This document shows, piece by piece, positions 56,504-64,000 of a DNA stretch of 64,000 nucleotides. Each line of letters begins with the position of its first letter. Positions within the stretch are counted from its first letter, which is position 1. Both the position numbers and the translations under genes were made by a program. The notes under the pieces are model-generated. The model was not told where the DNA came from. It saw only the letters and a list, made by a program, of their open reading frames with translations, and made no database searches. Source of the stretch: Pseudomonas sp. Q1-7 (GTDB lineage: Bacteria; Pseudomonadota; Gammaproteobacteria; Pseudomonadales; Pseudomonadaceae); assembly GCF_028010285.1 (NCBI RefSeq), contig NZ_CP116304.1, positions 4,418,501 through 4,482,500 on the forward strand. Reading direction: 5' to 3'.

Positions 56504-56974
56504 ATGGAAATCAACATCGGAATCGCCGAACAGGATCGCGCAGCCATTGCAGAAGGACTGTCCCGTTTGCTGGCCGACACCTACACCCTCTACCTCAAGA
56601 CCCACAATTTCCATTGGAACGTCACCGGCCCGATGTTCAACACCCTGCACCTGATGTTCGAAGGCCAGTACAACGAACTGTCCCTGGCGGTGGACGCCAT
56701 CGCCGAGCGCATTCGCGCCCTCGGCTTCCCGGCGCCCGGCACCTACGCCGCCTATGCCCGCCTCTCCTCCATCAAGGAAGAAGAAGGGGTACCGGCAGCC
56801 GAGGACATGATCAAGCAGCTGGTACAAGGCCAGGAAGCAGTGGTGCGCACGGCACGCGGGATTTTCCCGCTGCTCGACAAGGTCAGCGACGAACCCACCG
56901 CCGACCTGCTGACCCAGCGGATGCAGGTCCACGAAAAAACCGCGTGGATGCTCCGCAGCCTGCTCGCCGCCTGA
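56504..56974 (+). CDS. dps: Dps/ferritin-like DNA-protection protein
   Basis: Encodes 156 residues. Ferroxidase-centre residues are seen in [32 protein letters not shown] (Dps signature) and [16 protein letters not shown]. The protein stores iron and protects DNA under oxidative stress. A good ribosome site (gagaggaaaa) precedes the start. Its transcription terminator, a perfect stem, is interrupted by the MITE at 57008. Confidence 0.93.
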   Translation: MEINIGIAEQDRAAIAEGLSRLLADTYTLYLKTHNFHWNVTGPMFNTLHLMFEGQYNELSLAVDAIAERIRALGFPAPGTYAAYARLSSIKEEEGVPAAEDMIKQLVQGQEAVVRTARGIFPLLDKVSDEPTADLLTQRMQVHEKTAWMLRSLLAA

Positions 56975-57007
56975 CCACCTGACACCGCAAAAAGGCCCGG
57001 GAAACCG

Positions 57008-57185
57008 TAATGCTGTTCACTTAAGCGCGCGCATGACTCGCTCCCCTCTCCCATTCATGGGAGAGGGGCTGGGGGAGAGGGGCGAACTCCCTGCGAAACA
57101 GTTGTTTTCCCCTCTCCCTAACCCTCTCCCCAAAGGGGCGAGGGGACTGATCGAGTCCCGTTACTTCGTTATGTGAACAGCATTA
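57008..57185 (+). mobile_element. MITE (178 bp) with ends of the IS4-family element
   Basis: Starts taatgctgttcacttaagc, identical over about 20 bases to the left end of the IS at 27302; its right end shares about 17 bases with the right end of that IS. An 11-bp target duplication, ccgggaaaccg, flanks it (56997-57007 and 57186-57196). The interior contains a perfect palindrome cccctctcccat / atgggagagggg (57043-57068) and encodes no protein. Without the insert, the site reads as the dps terminator, aaaggcccgg-gaaa-ccgggccttt. Its right end is 83 bp from the diguanylate cyclase start. Confidence 0.92.
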
Positions 57186-57268
57186 CCGGGAAACCGGGCC
57201 TTTCGCTATGCGTGACAGCCTGCCTGTTCTATGCTCTGGCCATTCGATATCTCGCCACAGTGAAGTGC

Positions 57269-58336
57269 ATGAGCCAGCCTTCGAAGTATCCGTCGCTGCT
57301 TGAGCTTTTCCCCGAAGAAACCCGTGAGGCGGCCGACCTGCTGAAGCAGGCCGTTCCTCATATGGTGCGCCATGCCATTCCGCCGAACCCGATTCACTAT
57401 GCCCTCTGGTACACCTACAGCAAGGGCATGGAGCCGGACCTCAATCGCCGCCTGGACAAGATCACCCACGACTTCGATGTCTTCCCCCCGGATTCGGCCA
57501 TCAAGCTGTTCCGCGAGTACATCATCCGCGGCGAACTGGAAGAGGCGCGCCACGGCCAGCAACAGGTCATCGACCTGGTGGACGACATCGAAGGCGACGT
57601 CAGCCGCAGCGTGGATGGTAGCCAGGCTTACCAGAACAGCCTGACCGTGGGCCTGGCCGCTCTGCACGAACCCATCATCGACGACCTGCCCAGCGTGCTG
57701 AACCATCTCCAGGAAAGCACCCAGCTTATGCAGGAGCAGCAGGAACAGTTCCTCTATCGCCTGCGTGCTGCGCAAGCGGAAATCCAGCATCTGCGCAACC
57801 AGCTGGAACGTGCGCAACTGGCCGCCACCCTGGACGGCCTGACCCAGGTGTTCAACCGCCAAGCGTTCACCCGGTTGCTGGAGCAATACCTGAAAAGCGA
57901 TCAGGAAGGCCTGGCGCTGGTCATGCTGGATATCGACCATTTCAAACAGTTCAATGACCAGTTCGGTCACCCGCTGGGAGATCGCGTGCTCCAGCATGTG
58001 GGTCAACTGCTGCGGGAACTGCTGCCGCCGCGCGCCATGGCCGGCCGCTATGGCGGCGAGGAGTTCTGCGTGCTGCTACGCGGGTGCCAGGACCTGGAAG
58101 CGGCCCGCACGTTCGCCGAACAATTGCGCGGCAAGATGCAGGCGCTGCGGGTCAAGGTCCGCCGTACGGATCAGGTGCTGGACACCATCACCGCCAGTTT
58201 CGGCCTGGCCCTGGCGGAGCCCGGCGACTCCCTCGAAAGCCTTATCACCCGGGCCGACGACGCCCTCTATCAGGCCAAACGTAACGGCCGTAATCAGGTG
58301 CACCCACCGACCGCCGAAGCGGCGCTAAGCGCTTGA
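57269..58336 (+). CDS. diguanylate cyclase (GGDEF domain)
   Basis: Encodes 355 residues. The N-terminal region (1-150) is mostly helical and of unknown type, containing the start MSQPSKYPSLLELFPEETRE. A coiled linker (about 150-185) leads to the GGDEF domain, with DGLTQVFNRQAF, LDIDHFKQFND and the active-site GGEEF at residues 262-266. The inhibitory I-site RxxD normally just upstream is absent (sequence PRAMAGRYGGEEF), so product inhibition is probably lost. It makes the second messenger c-di-GMP in the cytoplasm. The MITE insertion ends 83 bp upstream and introduces an in-frame ATG at 57173 that would add a hydrophobic N-terminus. Confidence 0.9.
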   Translation: MSQPSKYPSLLELFPEETREAADLLKQAVPHMVRHAIPPNPIHYALWYTYSKGMEPDLNRRLDKITHDFDVFPPDSAIKLFREYIIRGELEEARHGQQQVIDLVDDIEGDVSRSVDGSQAYQNSLTVGLAALHEPIIDDLPSVLNHLQESTQLMQEQQEQFLYRLRAAQAEIQHLRNQLERAQLAATLDGLTQVFNRQAFTRLLEQYLKSDQEGLALVMLDIDHFKQFNDQFGHPLGDRVLQHVGQLLRELLPPRAMAGRYGGEEFCVLLRGCQDLEAARTFAEQLRGKMQALRVKVRRTDQVLDTITASFGLALAEPGDSLESLITRADDALYQAKRNGRNQVHPPTAEAALSA

Positions 58337-58481
58337 TTTGAGAAGCCCTCCCCTTTGCGGTTAAATACAGCCCGTGCTGCGGGGCGCTCCATAGACCCCT
58401 CGGCATAGGCCGGCGTCCATGCCTTTTTCATCCCGCATGCCCCGGCTCTTCCATAGAGATTCCGTTTCCAAGGTGAATCCA

Positions 58482-59090
58482 TTGAACATACTGAAAATCG
58501 TCCATCTGTTGACGGGCGCGGCCGCATTGCTGCTGTCCTTCATTCCCAGCCTGCGCACCGACGCTCTGCCGTATCTGCAACAACCCGACGCGCTGTACCT
58601 GGCCTTCTGCGGCCTGCTCAACCTGCTGCTCGCTCCAGTGGTTCCAGCCTGGACCAAGGGTTTGCACTATCAATTGCAGAACCTGGTATCCGCCCTGCTG
58701 GTTCTGGCTGTTGTCCTGCAGACCCTGATCCTCCTGGCCCCCCTTCCAGTGATCGGCGAGAGCCCGGCTATCCTTGCCAGCCTCCTGGTGGTGATCGCCG
58801 GCATTGCGCTGCACCTGGCCATCAACCTGCGCAAGGTCACTCAATCGGCGCCCCTGCCCCAGGACATGTCCAACCGGGAAACCGGCACGGTGAAGTGGTT
58901 CAACACCTCCAAGGGGTTCGGCTTCATCTCGCGCGATTCCGGGGATGACATCTTTGTGCACTTCCGCGCCATTCGCGGCGAAGGACACCGTGTACTGATC
59001 GAAGGCCAACGCGTGGAATTCTCGGTCATCCAACGCGACAAGGGCCTGCAGGCCGAAGATGTGATTGCCGCCCTGCCCGGCCGACGCTGA
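58482..59090 (+). CDS. membrane-anchored cold-shock-domain protein
   Basis: Encodes 202 residues. Residues 1-125 form three to four hydrophobic helices ([74 protein letters not shown]). Residues about 137-200 are a cold-shock domain with RNP1-like KGFGFI and RNP2-like DIFVHF. The start is TTG at 58482 with aaggtg six bases before it; a longer ATG-started frame from 58419 is less likely. A CSD on a membrane anchor suggests RNA binding at the inner membrane. Homologous to the gene between dps and slyX in P. aeruginosa (PA0961, from memory). Confidence 0.8.
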   Translation: MNILKIVHLLTGAAALLLSFIPSLRTDALPYLQQPDALYLAFCGLLNLLLAPVVPAWTKGLHYQLQNLVSALLVLAVVLQTLILLAPLPVIGESPAILASLLVVIAGIALHLAINLRKVTQSAPLPQDMSNRETGTVKWFNTSKGFGFISRDSGDDIFVHFRAIRGEGHRVLIEGQRVEFSVIQRDKGLQAEDVIAALPGRR

Positions 59091-59101
59091 GCCAGACCAT
59101 G

Positions 59102-59126
59102 AAAAATCCCGCCAATCGGCGGGATT
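59102..59126 (-). terminator. bidirectional terminator between the CSD gene and slyX
   Basis: A perfect 9-bp stem (aatcccgcc / ggcgggatt) with a 4-base loop. Stronger T run on the minus strand (complement of gaaaaa). Confidence 0.8.
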
Positions 59127-59138
59127 CTTCATTCAGGG

Positions 59139-59345
59139 TCAGTAATGGGGCGGAGGAGCCTCGTCCTCGCTCGGCCCGAACTGGCTGAGCAGTTCTTCCT
59201 GGCGCTTGGCCAGCGCCGCAACCTGGAGCTGCAGCCGGCCCACCAGCCGCTGCTGTTCGACCAGCACATCGTTGAGTGTCTGGATGGTGTCATCCTGGAA
59301 GGCCAGGCGGCTCTCCAGGTCAGCAATGCGCATTTCCAGACTCAT
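59139..59345 (-). CDS. slyX: SlyX-family protein
   Basis: Encodes 68 residues, a single amphipathic coiled coil: [20 protein letters not shown] with regular heptads, then [28 protein letters not shown] and a short acidic/proline tail. Function is unknown even in E. coli. It starts 3 bp after the HIT gene on the same strand. Confidence 0.9.
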   Translation of the reverse strand: MSLEMRIADLESRLAFQDDTIQTLNDVLVEQQRLVGRLQLQVAALAKRQEELLSQFGPSEDEAPPPHY

Positions 59346-59348
59346 GGC

Positions 59349-59774
59349 TCATACCTCCGTAAAACTGAAATCATCGGCGAGCACCAGACGCAGCTTGGCA
59401 CGAATGGCGGCCACCTGCTCGGCCGCGTAGGGCACAGCGGGGTGACGCCCCCAAACGGGCGCCGGCCAAGCCGAATCGTCATGGCGACGGACGATGACAT
59501 GCATGTGCAGCTGGCTGACCAAGTTGCCCAAGGTGGCGATATTCATCTTGTCGGCGCCAAAGGTGTCCTTGAGGGTCTCCGCCAGGAAGGTGGTTTCCTG
59601 CCAAAGTTCCCGCTGCTCATCGGCCCCGAGCTGGAACAGCTCGCTGACCTCCTCGCGACGCGGGACCAGGATGAACCAAGGGTATTGGGCGTCGTTCATC
59701 AGCAACAGCCGGCACAGGGGAAAATCTCCGATGGGCAGGGTGTCCTGCTGAAGTCTTGGGTCCAGGGCGAACAT
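59349..59774 (-). CDS. HIT-family hydrolase/nucleotide-binding protein
   Basis: Encodes 141 residues. The histidine triad region is VSQLHMHVIVRRHDD, a variant of HxHxH with the third position replaced by Ile. An N-terminal HIT-like segment (LMNDAQYPWFILVPRR) is present. It likely binds or cleaves nucleotide phosphoramidates or dinucleotides. It forms a pair with slyX, as in P. aeruginosa. Confidence 0.88.
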   Translation of the reverse strand: MFALDPRLQQDTLPIGDFPLCRLLLMNDAQYPWFILVPRREEVSELFQLGADEQRELWQETTFLAETLKDTFGADKMNIATLGNLVSQLHMHVIVRRHDDSAWPAPVWGRHPAVPYAAEQVAAIRAKLRLVLADDFSFTEV

Positions 59775-60477
59775 ACCGGCCTCTCCTGTTCGGCTATGGG
59801 AATTTCGAGATTAACACCCCGCCTCGACCAGGCGAACGCGGGGCGCGCAGCATAGCCAAGGCGCGCAGCGAGCGGAACTCGATGCTGACGCCCACACCAT
59901 ATAAAGGAAGACCCGACAGCTCGCGCACCAGGATCGAGCACGCTTGGCATTTCGTTACTTCCGGCAACACCAGGGTTACTCCGGACCAGCAACCACGGGG
60001 ACTGGAACCCACCCACACCCGCCCGGGAAAGCCTGTCAATAGCCATATAGCGAGCAGAGCGCCTCATTTCAGGGCAGTGGCTTCACACTCCAACCATACC
60101 TGGATCAGGCATTGGAGGAGCTGAAACAACCGCACTGCAGGGACGAGGTAGATTTTCTCCCTGCTCGATACGAATTGCGCACGCTTTTTGCTTGACTGGT
60201 GCCAGGTCACAAGCGGGTTCCGGCTCCCCCCAATGGACGCCTACTCGCGCAGTGCCTCGGAACATAGGGGATGAAGGGATGCAAGGCCGAACCTATAGAT
60301 ATGCGACACAGTTCTTTTCGATTTGCGACAGCACTGTGAAGAAATCGTAAGGACCAAGCTTCAACTATCGCCAATATTGTCGCCGTGCTATAAGTTAGCG
60401 CCGACACAAAAAGAAAGAACCGCCTTCACCTAAATAAGAAAGCGGCGAGAATCTTCAAAACCAAAGGAGCAATCACA
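59775..60477. other. oprD upstream region; no gene seen
   Basis: About 700 bp between the divergent HIT gene and oprD. It has AT-rich segments near 60300-60420 that should contain the oprD promoter and a leader of up to about 100 bases. Short open frames on both strands have no family features or suitable ribosome sites. Regulation of oprD by ArgR is known in P. aeruginosa, but I could not identify an ArgR site with certainty here. Confidence 0.5.
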
Positions 60478-61833
60478 ATGCAAGTGATGAAGTGGAGCGC
60501 ACTGGCTCTGGCCGTGACCGCCGGTAGCATGCAGTTGGCATTCGCCAGCGCCCAGGAAGAGTCCAAGGGCTTCGTAGAAGACAGCAGCCTGAAGCTGCTG
60601 AACAAGAACTACGCCTTCTACCGTGACTTCCGCAATAATGGCGCGAACAGCCGCCTCGGCAGCGCCACCGACCAAAACTACCGCAACGAGTGGGCTCACG
60701 GCATCAGCGCGATGTACGAGTCCGGCTTCACCCAAGGCACCGTCGGTTTTGGTGTTGACGCCCACGGCATGCTGGGCCTGAAACTCAACAGCGGCAACGG
60801 CACCAATGGTACTGGCCTGCTGCCGACCGGTTCCGACGGCCGCTCCGAGGACGACTACTCCTACGCTGGTGGCGCTGTCAAAGCGCAAATCTCCAACACC
60901 CAGCTGAAGTACGGCAACCTGTTCCCCACCGCTCCGGTATTCGCCACCGGTACCGCCCGCCTGTTCCCGGGCTCCGCTGAAGGCTTCCAACTGCTGAGCA
61001 GCGAAATCGAAGGCCTGAACGTAGACGCTGGTCACTTCACCTCGATTCGTGACGGCAGTGCCTCCACCAATCGCCATGGCGAGATCACCACTACCTACCT
61101 GGGCGCCCAAGCCAACAGCGCCGACTACGTAGGTGGCTCCTACTCCTTCACCGACAATGTCAGCGCCAGCCTGTACGGCGCCGAACTGGAAGACGTCTGG
61201 CGCCAGTACTACGGCAACCTGAACTGGAACATTCCGTTCGCCGATACCCAAGCCGTGAACCTGGACTTCAACGTCTACCGCACCACCGACAAGGGCGACT
61301 CCAACGCGGGCGAAATCGACACCACCGCCTGGTCTGCCGCTGCAGCCTACTCTGTTGGCGCGCACAAGTTCACCCTGGCCTACCAGAAGGTGAGCGGTGA
61401 CGAGCCCTTCGACTACATCTCGATGGACGGCCAGAACTCGGGCGACTCCATCTACCTGGCCAACTCGGTCCAGTACTCCGACTTCAACGGCCCGAACGAG
61501 AAGTCCATGCAGGCTCGCTACGACCTGAACATGGCCGAGTACGGCGTACCTGGCCTGAGCTTCATGGTTCGCTACATCACCGGTGATGATATCGACGGCA
61601 GCAAGAGCGACAACCCGTTCGTAGCCGCCAACATCGGTGACGGCGGCAAGGAATGGGAACGCGACATCGAAGTCAAGTACGTGGTTCAAGAAGGCCCTGC
61701 CAAGGACCTGTCCGTTCGCGTTCGTCACGCAAGCTGGCGCTCCAATACCGACGCAGCCTTCTTCACCTCCGGCAACTCCACTGCCCTGGACGAAGTTCGC
61801 GTAATCACCGAGTACCCGCTGGATATCCTTTAA
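60478..61833 (+). CDS. oprD: outer-membrane porin of the OprD family
   Basis: Encodes 451 residues. A signal peptide ends at about FASAQ (residue 24). The mature protein is rich in alternating beta strands and Asn/Gly/Ser-rich loops, beginning GFVEDSSLKLLNKNYAFYRDFRNNG, a conserved OccD start. Paralogues in P. aeruginosa import basic amino acids and carbapenems (OccD1/OprD). The position between the slyX/HIT pair and the thioesterase-proS pair matches the oprD locus in P. aeruginosa from memory. It has a clear intrinsic terminator at 61863-61890. Confidence 0.93.
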   Translation: MQVMKWSALALAVTAGSMQLAFASAQEESKGFVEDSSLKLLNKNYAFYRDFRNNGANSRLGSATDQNYRNEWAHGISAMYESGFTQGTVGFGVDAHGMLGLKLNSGNGTNGTGLLPTGSDGRSEDDYSYAGGAVKAQISNTQLKYGNLFPTAPVFATGTARLFPGSAEGFQLLSSEIEGLNVDAGHFTSIRDGSASTNRHGEITTTYLGAQANSADYVGGSYSFTDNVSASLYGAELEDVWRQYYGNLNWNIPFADTQAVNLDFNVYRTTDKGDSNAGEIDTTAWSAAAAYSVGAHKFTLAYQKVSGDEPFDYISMDGQNSGDSIYLANSVQYSDFNGPNEKSMQARYDLNMAEYGVPGLSFMVRYITGDDIDGSKSDNPFVAANIGDGGKEWERDIEVKYVVQEGPAKDLSVRVRHASWRSNTDAAFFTSGNSTALDEVRVITEYPLDIL

Positions 61834-61862
61834 TATCCCTTGCGTACTGCTACGTGACAAAG

Positions 61863-61891
61863 GAAACCCGGCTCAAGCCGGGTTTCTTTTT
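61863..61891 (+). terminator. intrinsic terminator of oprD
   Basis: A perfect stem gaaacccggc / gccgggtttc with a short loop followed by five T residues on the plus strand. Confidence 0.9.
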
Positions 61892-61945
61892 ATTCGGAAT
61901 TTGACTTCGAAGTCGATTAAAATTTAATCAAATCCTATTCGAATT

Positions 61946-62365
61946 TTAATCGCCTCGTGGCAAGGCATAAGTCCCGGTCACATGTGCAACGAGGTCATCT
62001 TCTTCGCCTGCCGAATAGAGTGAAACTTCACACACCGCTTGACGCCGACCAAGTTTAAGTATCCGTGCCTCAGCAAGTAGGTCCACCGGCTTGGGGCGGG
62101 TCAGGAAGTTGATATTCAAGTTGGACGTCACTGCCATTTCGACCTTGCCCAAGCGCCCCAGCACCACCGCATACATCGCCGCATCCGCCAGCGCCATGAT
62201 GGTCGGACCGGACAAGGTACCGCCTGGACGCACCAATTTTGGCTGGAACGGCACCCGCGCTAATGCCCCCTGCTCGTCCATCCGCTCGATTCTCAGATCG
62301 ATGTCATCCGCCATCGGCACGCCTGCTCGAATCAGCGCCTCGACCTGTTCCGCCGTCAGACTCAC
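61946..62365 (-). CDS. hotdog-fold thioesterase (PaaI/DUF4442-like)
   Basis: Encodes 139 residues with the hotdog core [29 protein letters not shown], followed by [27 protein letters not shown]. The GTG start at 62365 is chosen because ggaggg precedes it by 7 bases; an ATG further upstream extends into non-conserved sequence. It probably hydrolyses an acyl-CoA or acyl-ACP. It is divergent from proS, as in P. aeruginosa. Confidence 0.85.
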   Translation of the reverse strand: MSLTAEQVEALIRAGVPMADDIDLRIERMDEQGALARVPFQPKLVRPGGTLSGPTIMALADAAMYAVVLGRLGKVEMAVTSNLNINFLTRPKPVDLLAEARILKLGRRQAVCEVSLYSAGEEDDLVAHVTGTYALPRGD

Positions 62366-62473
62366 TACGTCGCCCTCCGCCCTCTGACAGGACCGCAATC
62401 CTGTACGCCACTTGATCAGGGCCGTACAATGCCGAGCCATTCAAACCCATCGCAACCGACAAAACGGCCAAAC

Positions 62474-64000
62474 ATGCGTACCAGTCAGTACCTGCTGTCT
62501 ACCCTCAAGGAAACCCCCACCGATGCCGTGGTGATCAGCCACCAGTTGCTGCTGCGCGCTGGCATGATCCGCAAGCTCGCCTCCGGCCTCTACACCTGGC
62601 TACCAATGGGTCTGCGGGTTTTGCGCAAGGTCGAGACCGTGGTCCGCGAAGAGATGAACGCAGCCGGTGCGCTGGAAGTGCTGATGCCCGCCGTCCAGCC
62701 CGCAGAACTCTGGCAGGAGTCCGGTCGCTGGCAGCAGTACGGCCCCGAACTGCTTCGCCTCAAGGACCGTCATGAACGCGATTTCTGCGTAGGTCCGACC
62801 CATGAGGAAGTAATCACCGACCTCGCGCGCAATGAGCTGAACAGCTACAAGCAGCTACCGCTCAATTTCTACCAGATCCAGACCAAATTCCGTGACGAGA
62901 TCCGCCCGCGCTTCGGCCTGATGCGTGGCCGTGAGTTCGTGATGAAGGACGCCTACTCCTTCCATATGAGCCAGGAATCCCTGCAGGAAACCTACGACCG
63001 CATGCACCAGGCGTACTGCAACGTGTTCAGCCGCCTGGGCCTGGATTTCCGCCCCGTGCTGGCCGACACCGGCTCCATCGGCGGCACCGGCTCCCACGAA
63101 TTCCATGTGCTGGCCGAATCCGGTGAAGACGACATCGCCTTCAGCGACAGCTCCGACTACGCCGCCAACGTCGAGAAAGCCGAAGCCCTGCCCCGTGAAA
63201 CCGAGCGGCCGGCGCCGGATCAGGAACTGAAGCTGGTCGACACCCCCAATACCAAGACCATCGCCGACCTCGTGGAGAACTTCGGCCTGCCGATCGAGAA
63301 GACCATCAAGACCTTGGTGGTACACGGTGCCGAGGAAGGCAAGCTGGTGGCACTGATCGTCCGTGGCGACCACGAACTCAACGAGATCAAGGCTGCCAAT
63401 CTGCCGCAGGTCGCCAACCCGCTGGTGTTCGCCAGCGAAGCCGAGCTGCGCCAGGCCATTGGTGCCGGCGCGGGCTCCCTCGGCCCGCTGAACCTGCCGC
63501 TGCCCTGCGTGGTGGACCGTTCCGTGGCCCTGATGAGTGATTTCGCCATCGGCGCCAATATCGACGACAAGCACTACTTCGGCGTGAACTGGGAGCGCGA
63601 CCTGCCGTTGCCGGAAGTCGCCGACCTGCGCAACGTGGTCGCCGGCGACCCGAGCCCGGACGGCAAAGGTACTCTGGTCATCAAGCGCGGCATCGAGGTC
63701 GGCCACATCTTCCAGCTCGGCACCAAATACAGCGAAGCCATGAAGCTGAATGTACTGAGCGAGCAAGGCAAGCCGGTTACCCTGATCATGGGCTGCTACG
63801 GCATCGGCGTATCGCGCGTGGTGGCTGCGGCCATCGAGCAGAACTACGACGAGCGCGGCATCCTCTGGCCGGCGGCCCTGGCCCCCTTCCAGGTCGCCCT
63901 GGTACCGCTCAAGTACGAGACCCCGGCCGTCAAGGAAGCCACCGACAAGCTCTACGCCGAACTGCGTGCCGCAGGCGTCGACGTGCTGCTGGACGACCGT
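62474..64000 (+). CDS. proS: prolyl-tRNA synthetase (3' truncated by the window)
   Basis: The first 509 codons are present; the family length is about 570, so the C-terminal end of the anticodon-binding domain is missing. The start is [20 protein letters not shown]. Class II motifs are seen in [17 protein letters not shown] (motif 2 region), [26 protein letters not shown] and the editing insertion (INS domain) from about residue 225 to 400, including [21 protein letters not shown]. Motif 3 lies in [17 protein letters not shown]. The bacterial ProS with INS clears Ala-tRNA-Pro. Confidence 0.97.
   Translation, partial: MRTSQYLLSTLKETPTDAVVISHQLLLRAGMIRKLASGLYTWLPMGLRVLRKVETVVREEMNAAGALEVLMPAVQPAELWQESGRWQQYGPELLRLKDRHERDFCVGPTHEEVITDLARNELNSYKQLPLNFYQIQTKFRDEIRPRFGLMRGREFVMKDAYSFHMSQESLQETYDRMHQAYCNVFSRLGLDFRPVLADTGSIGGTGSHEFHVLAESGEDDIAFSDSSDYAANVEKAEALPRETERPAPDQELKLVDTPNTKTIADLVENFGLPIEKTIKTLVVHGAEEGKLVALIVRGDHELNEIKAANLPQVANPLVFASEAELRQAIGAGAGSLGPLNLPLPCVVDRSVALMSDFAIGANIDDKHYFGVNWERDLPLPEVADLRNVVAGDPSPDGKGTLVIKRGIEVGHIFQLGTKYSEAMKLNVLSEQGKPVTLIMGCYGIGVSRVVAAAIEQNYDERGILWPAALAPFQVALVPLKYETPAVKEATDKLYAELRAAGVDVLLDDR

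Overview
The window is GC-rich chromosomal DNA of a Pseudomonas species related to the P. aeruginosa lineage. The evidence is the protein families (OprD porin, PaAP-type aminopeptidase, imuA-imuB-dnaE2 without lexA2) and the gene order. From memory, two core blocks follow P. aeruginosa PAO1 gene order, running between proS and purC and read here right to left. I could not run a search, so the species is not assigned.

Layout. 1-1010: the end of a GreA/GreB-type gene and two small membrane proteins, one with a natural run of nine histidines. 1229-6471: the SOS mutasome operon imuA-imuB-dnaE2 (minus strand), with a LexA box and a terminator-like hairpin in its leader. 6536-9373: one large ACP / acyl-AMP ligase / PlsC acyltransferase fusion. 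9527-12959: secreted aminopeptidase, HMCES/YedK-type DNA-protein crosslink enzyme, small lipoprotein. 12967-17950: a CvaA/CvaB/TolC-type peptide exporter with no visible substrate gene.

18747-22859: a 4.1-kb low-GC island bounded by a 23-bp direct repeat of the tRNA-Ser(CGA) 3' end. It carries a two- or three-gene module (NdpA/YejK-family nucleoid-associated protein, 3-TM membrane protein, small membrane protein) and a small phage control region (repressor, excisionase-like protein, Pf-type early gene), but no integrase or capsid genes. This is the best candidate for an undescribed, possibly anti-phage, system.

22926-32864: core genes purC (unusual long form), bamC, dapA, gcvR, bcp, an IS4-family element, perM, a tusA-like gene, bepA and nadA. 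33082-40506: a sugar-acid (Weimberg-type) cluster with MFS transporter, LysR regulator, XylX-like FAH-family dehydratase, IlvD/Edd dehydratase and ketoglutarate-semialdehyde dehydrogenase. 40577-43268: accessory DNA next to tRNA-Lys, with an orphan fimbrial adhesin, a collapsed IS5 transposase and a MITE.

43269-64000: core genes tRNA-Lys, queC, queE, the cell-envelope operon ybgC-tolQRAB-pal-cpoB, ruvCAB, yebC, aspS, an SDR, dps, a second MITE, a diguanylate cyclase, a membrane-anchored cold-shock protein, slyX, a HIT protein, oprD, a hotdog thioesterase and proS (cut by the window end).

One mobile family links three places. The IS4-like element (27302-28723) and two about 178-bp MITEs share terminal inverted repeats, and all three sit in the loop of a terminator-like hairpin.
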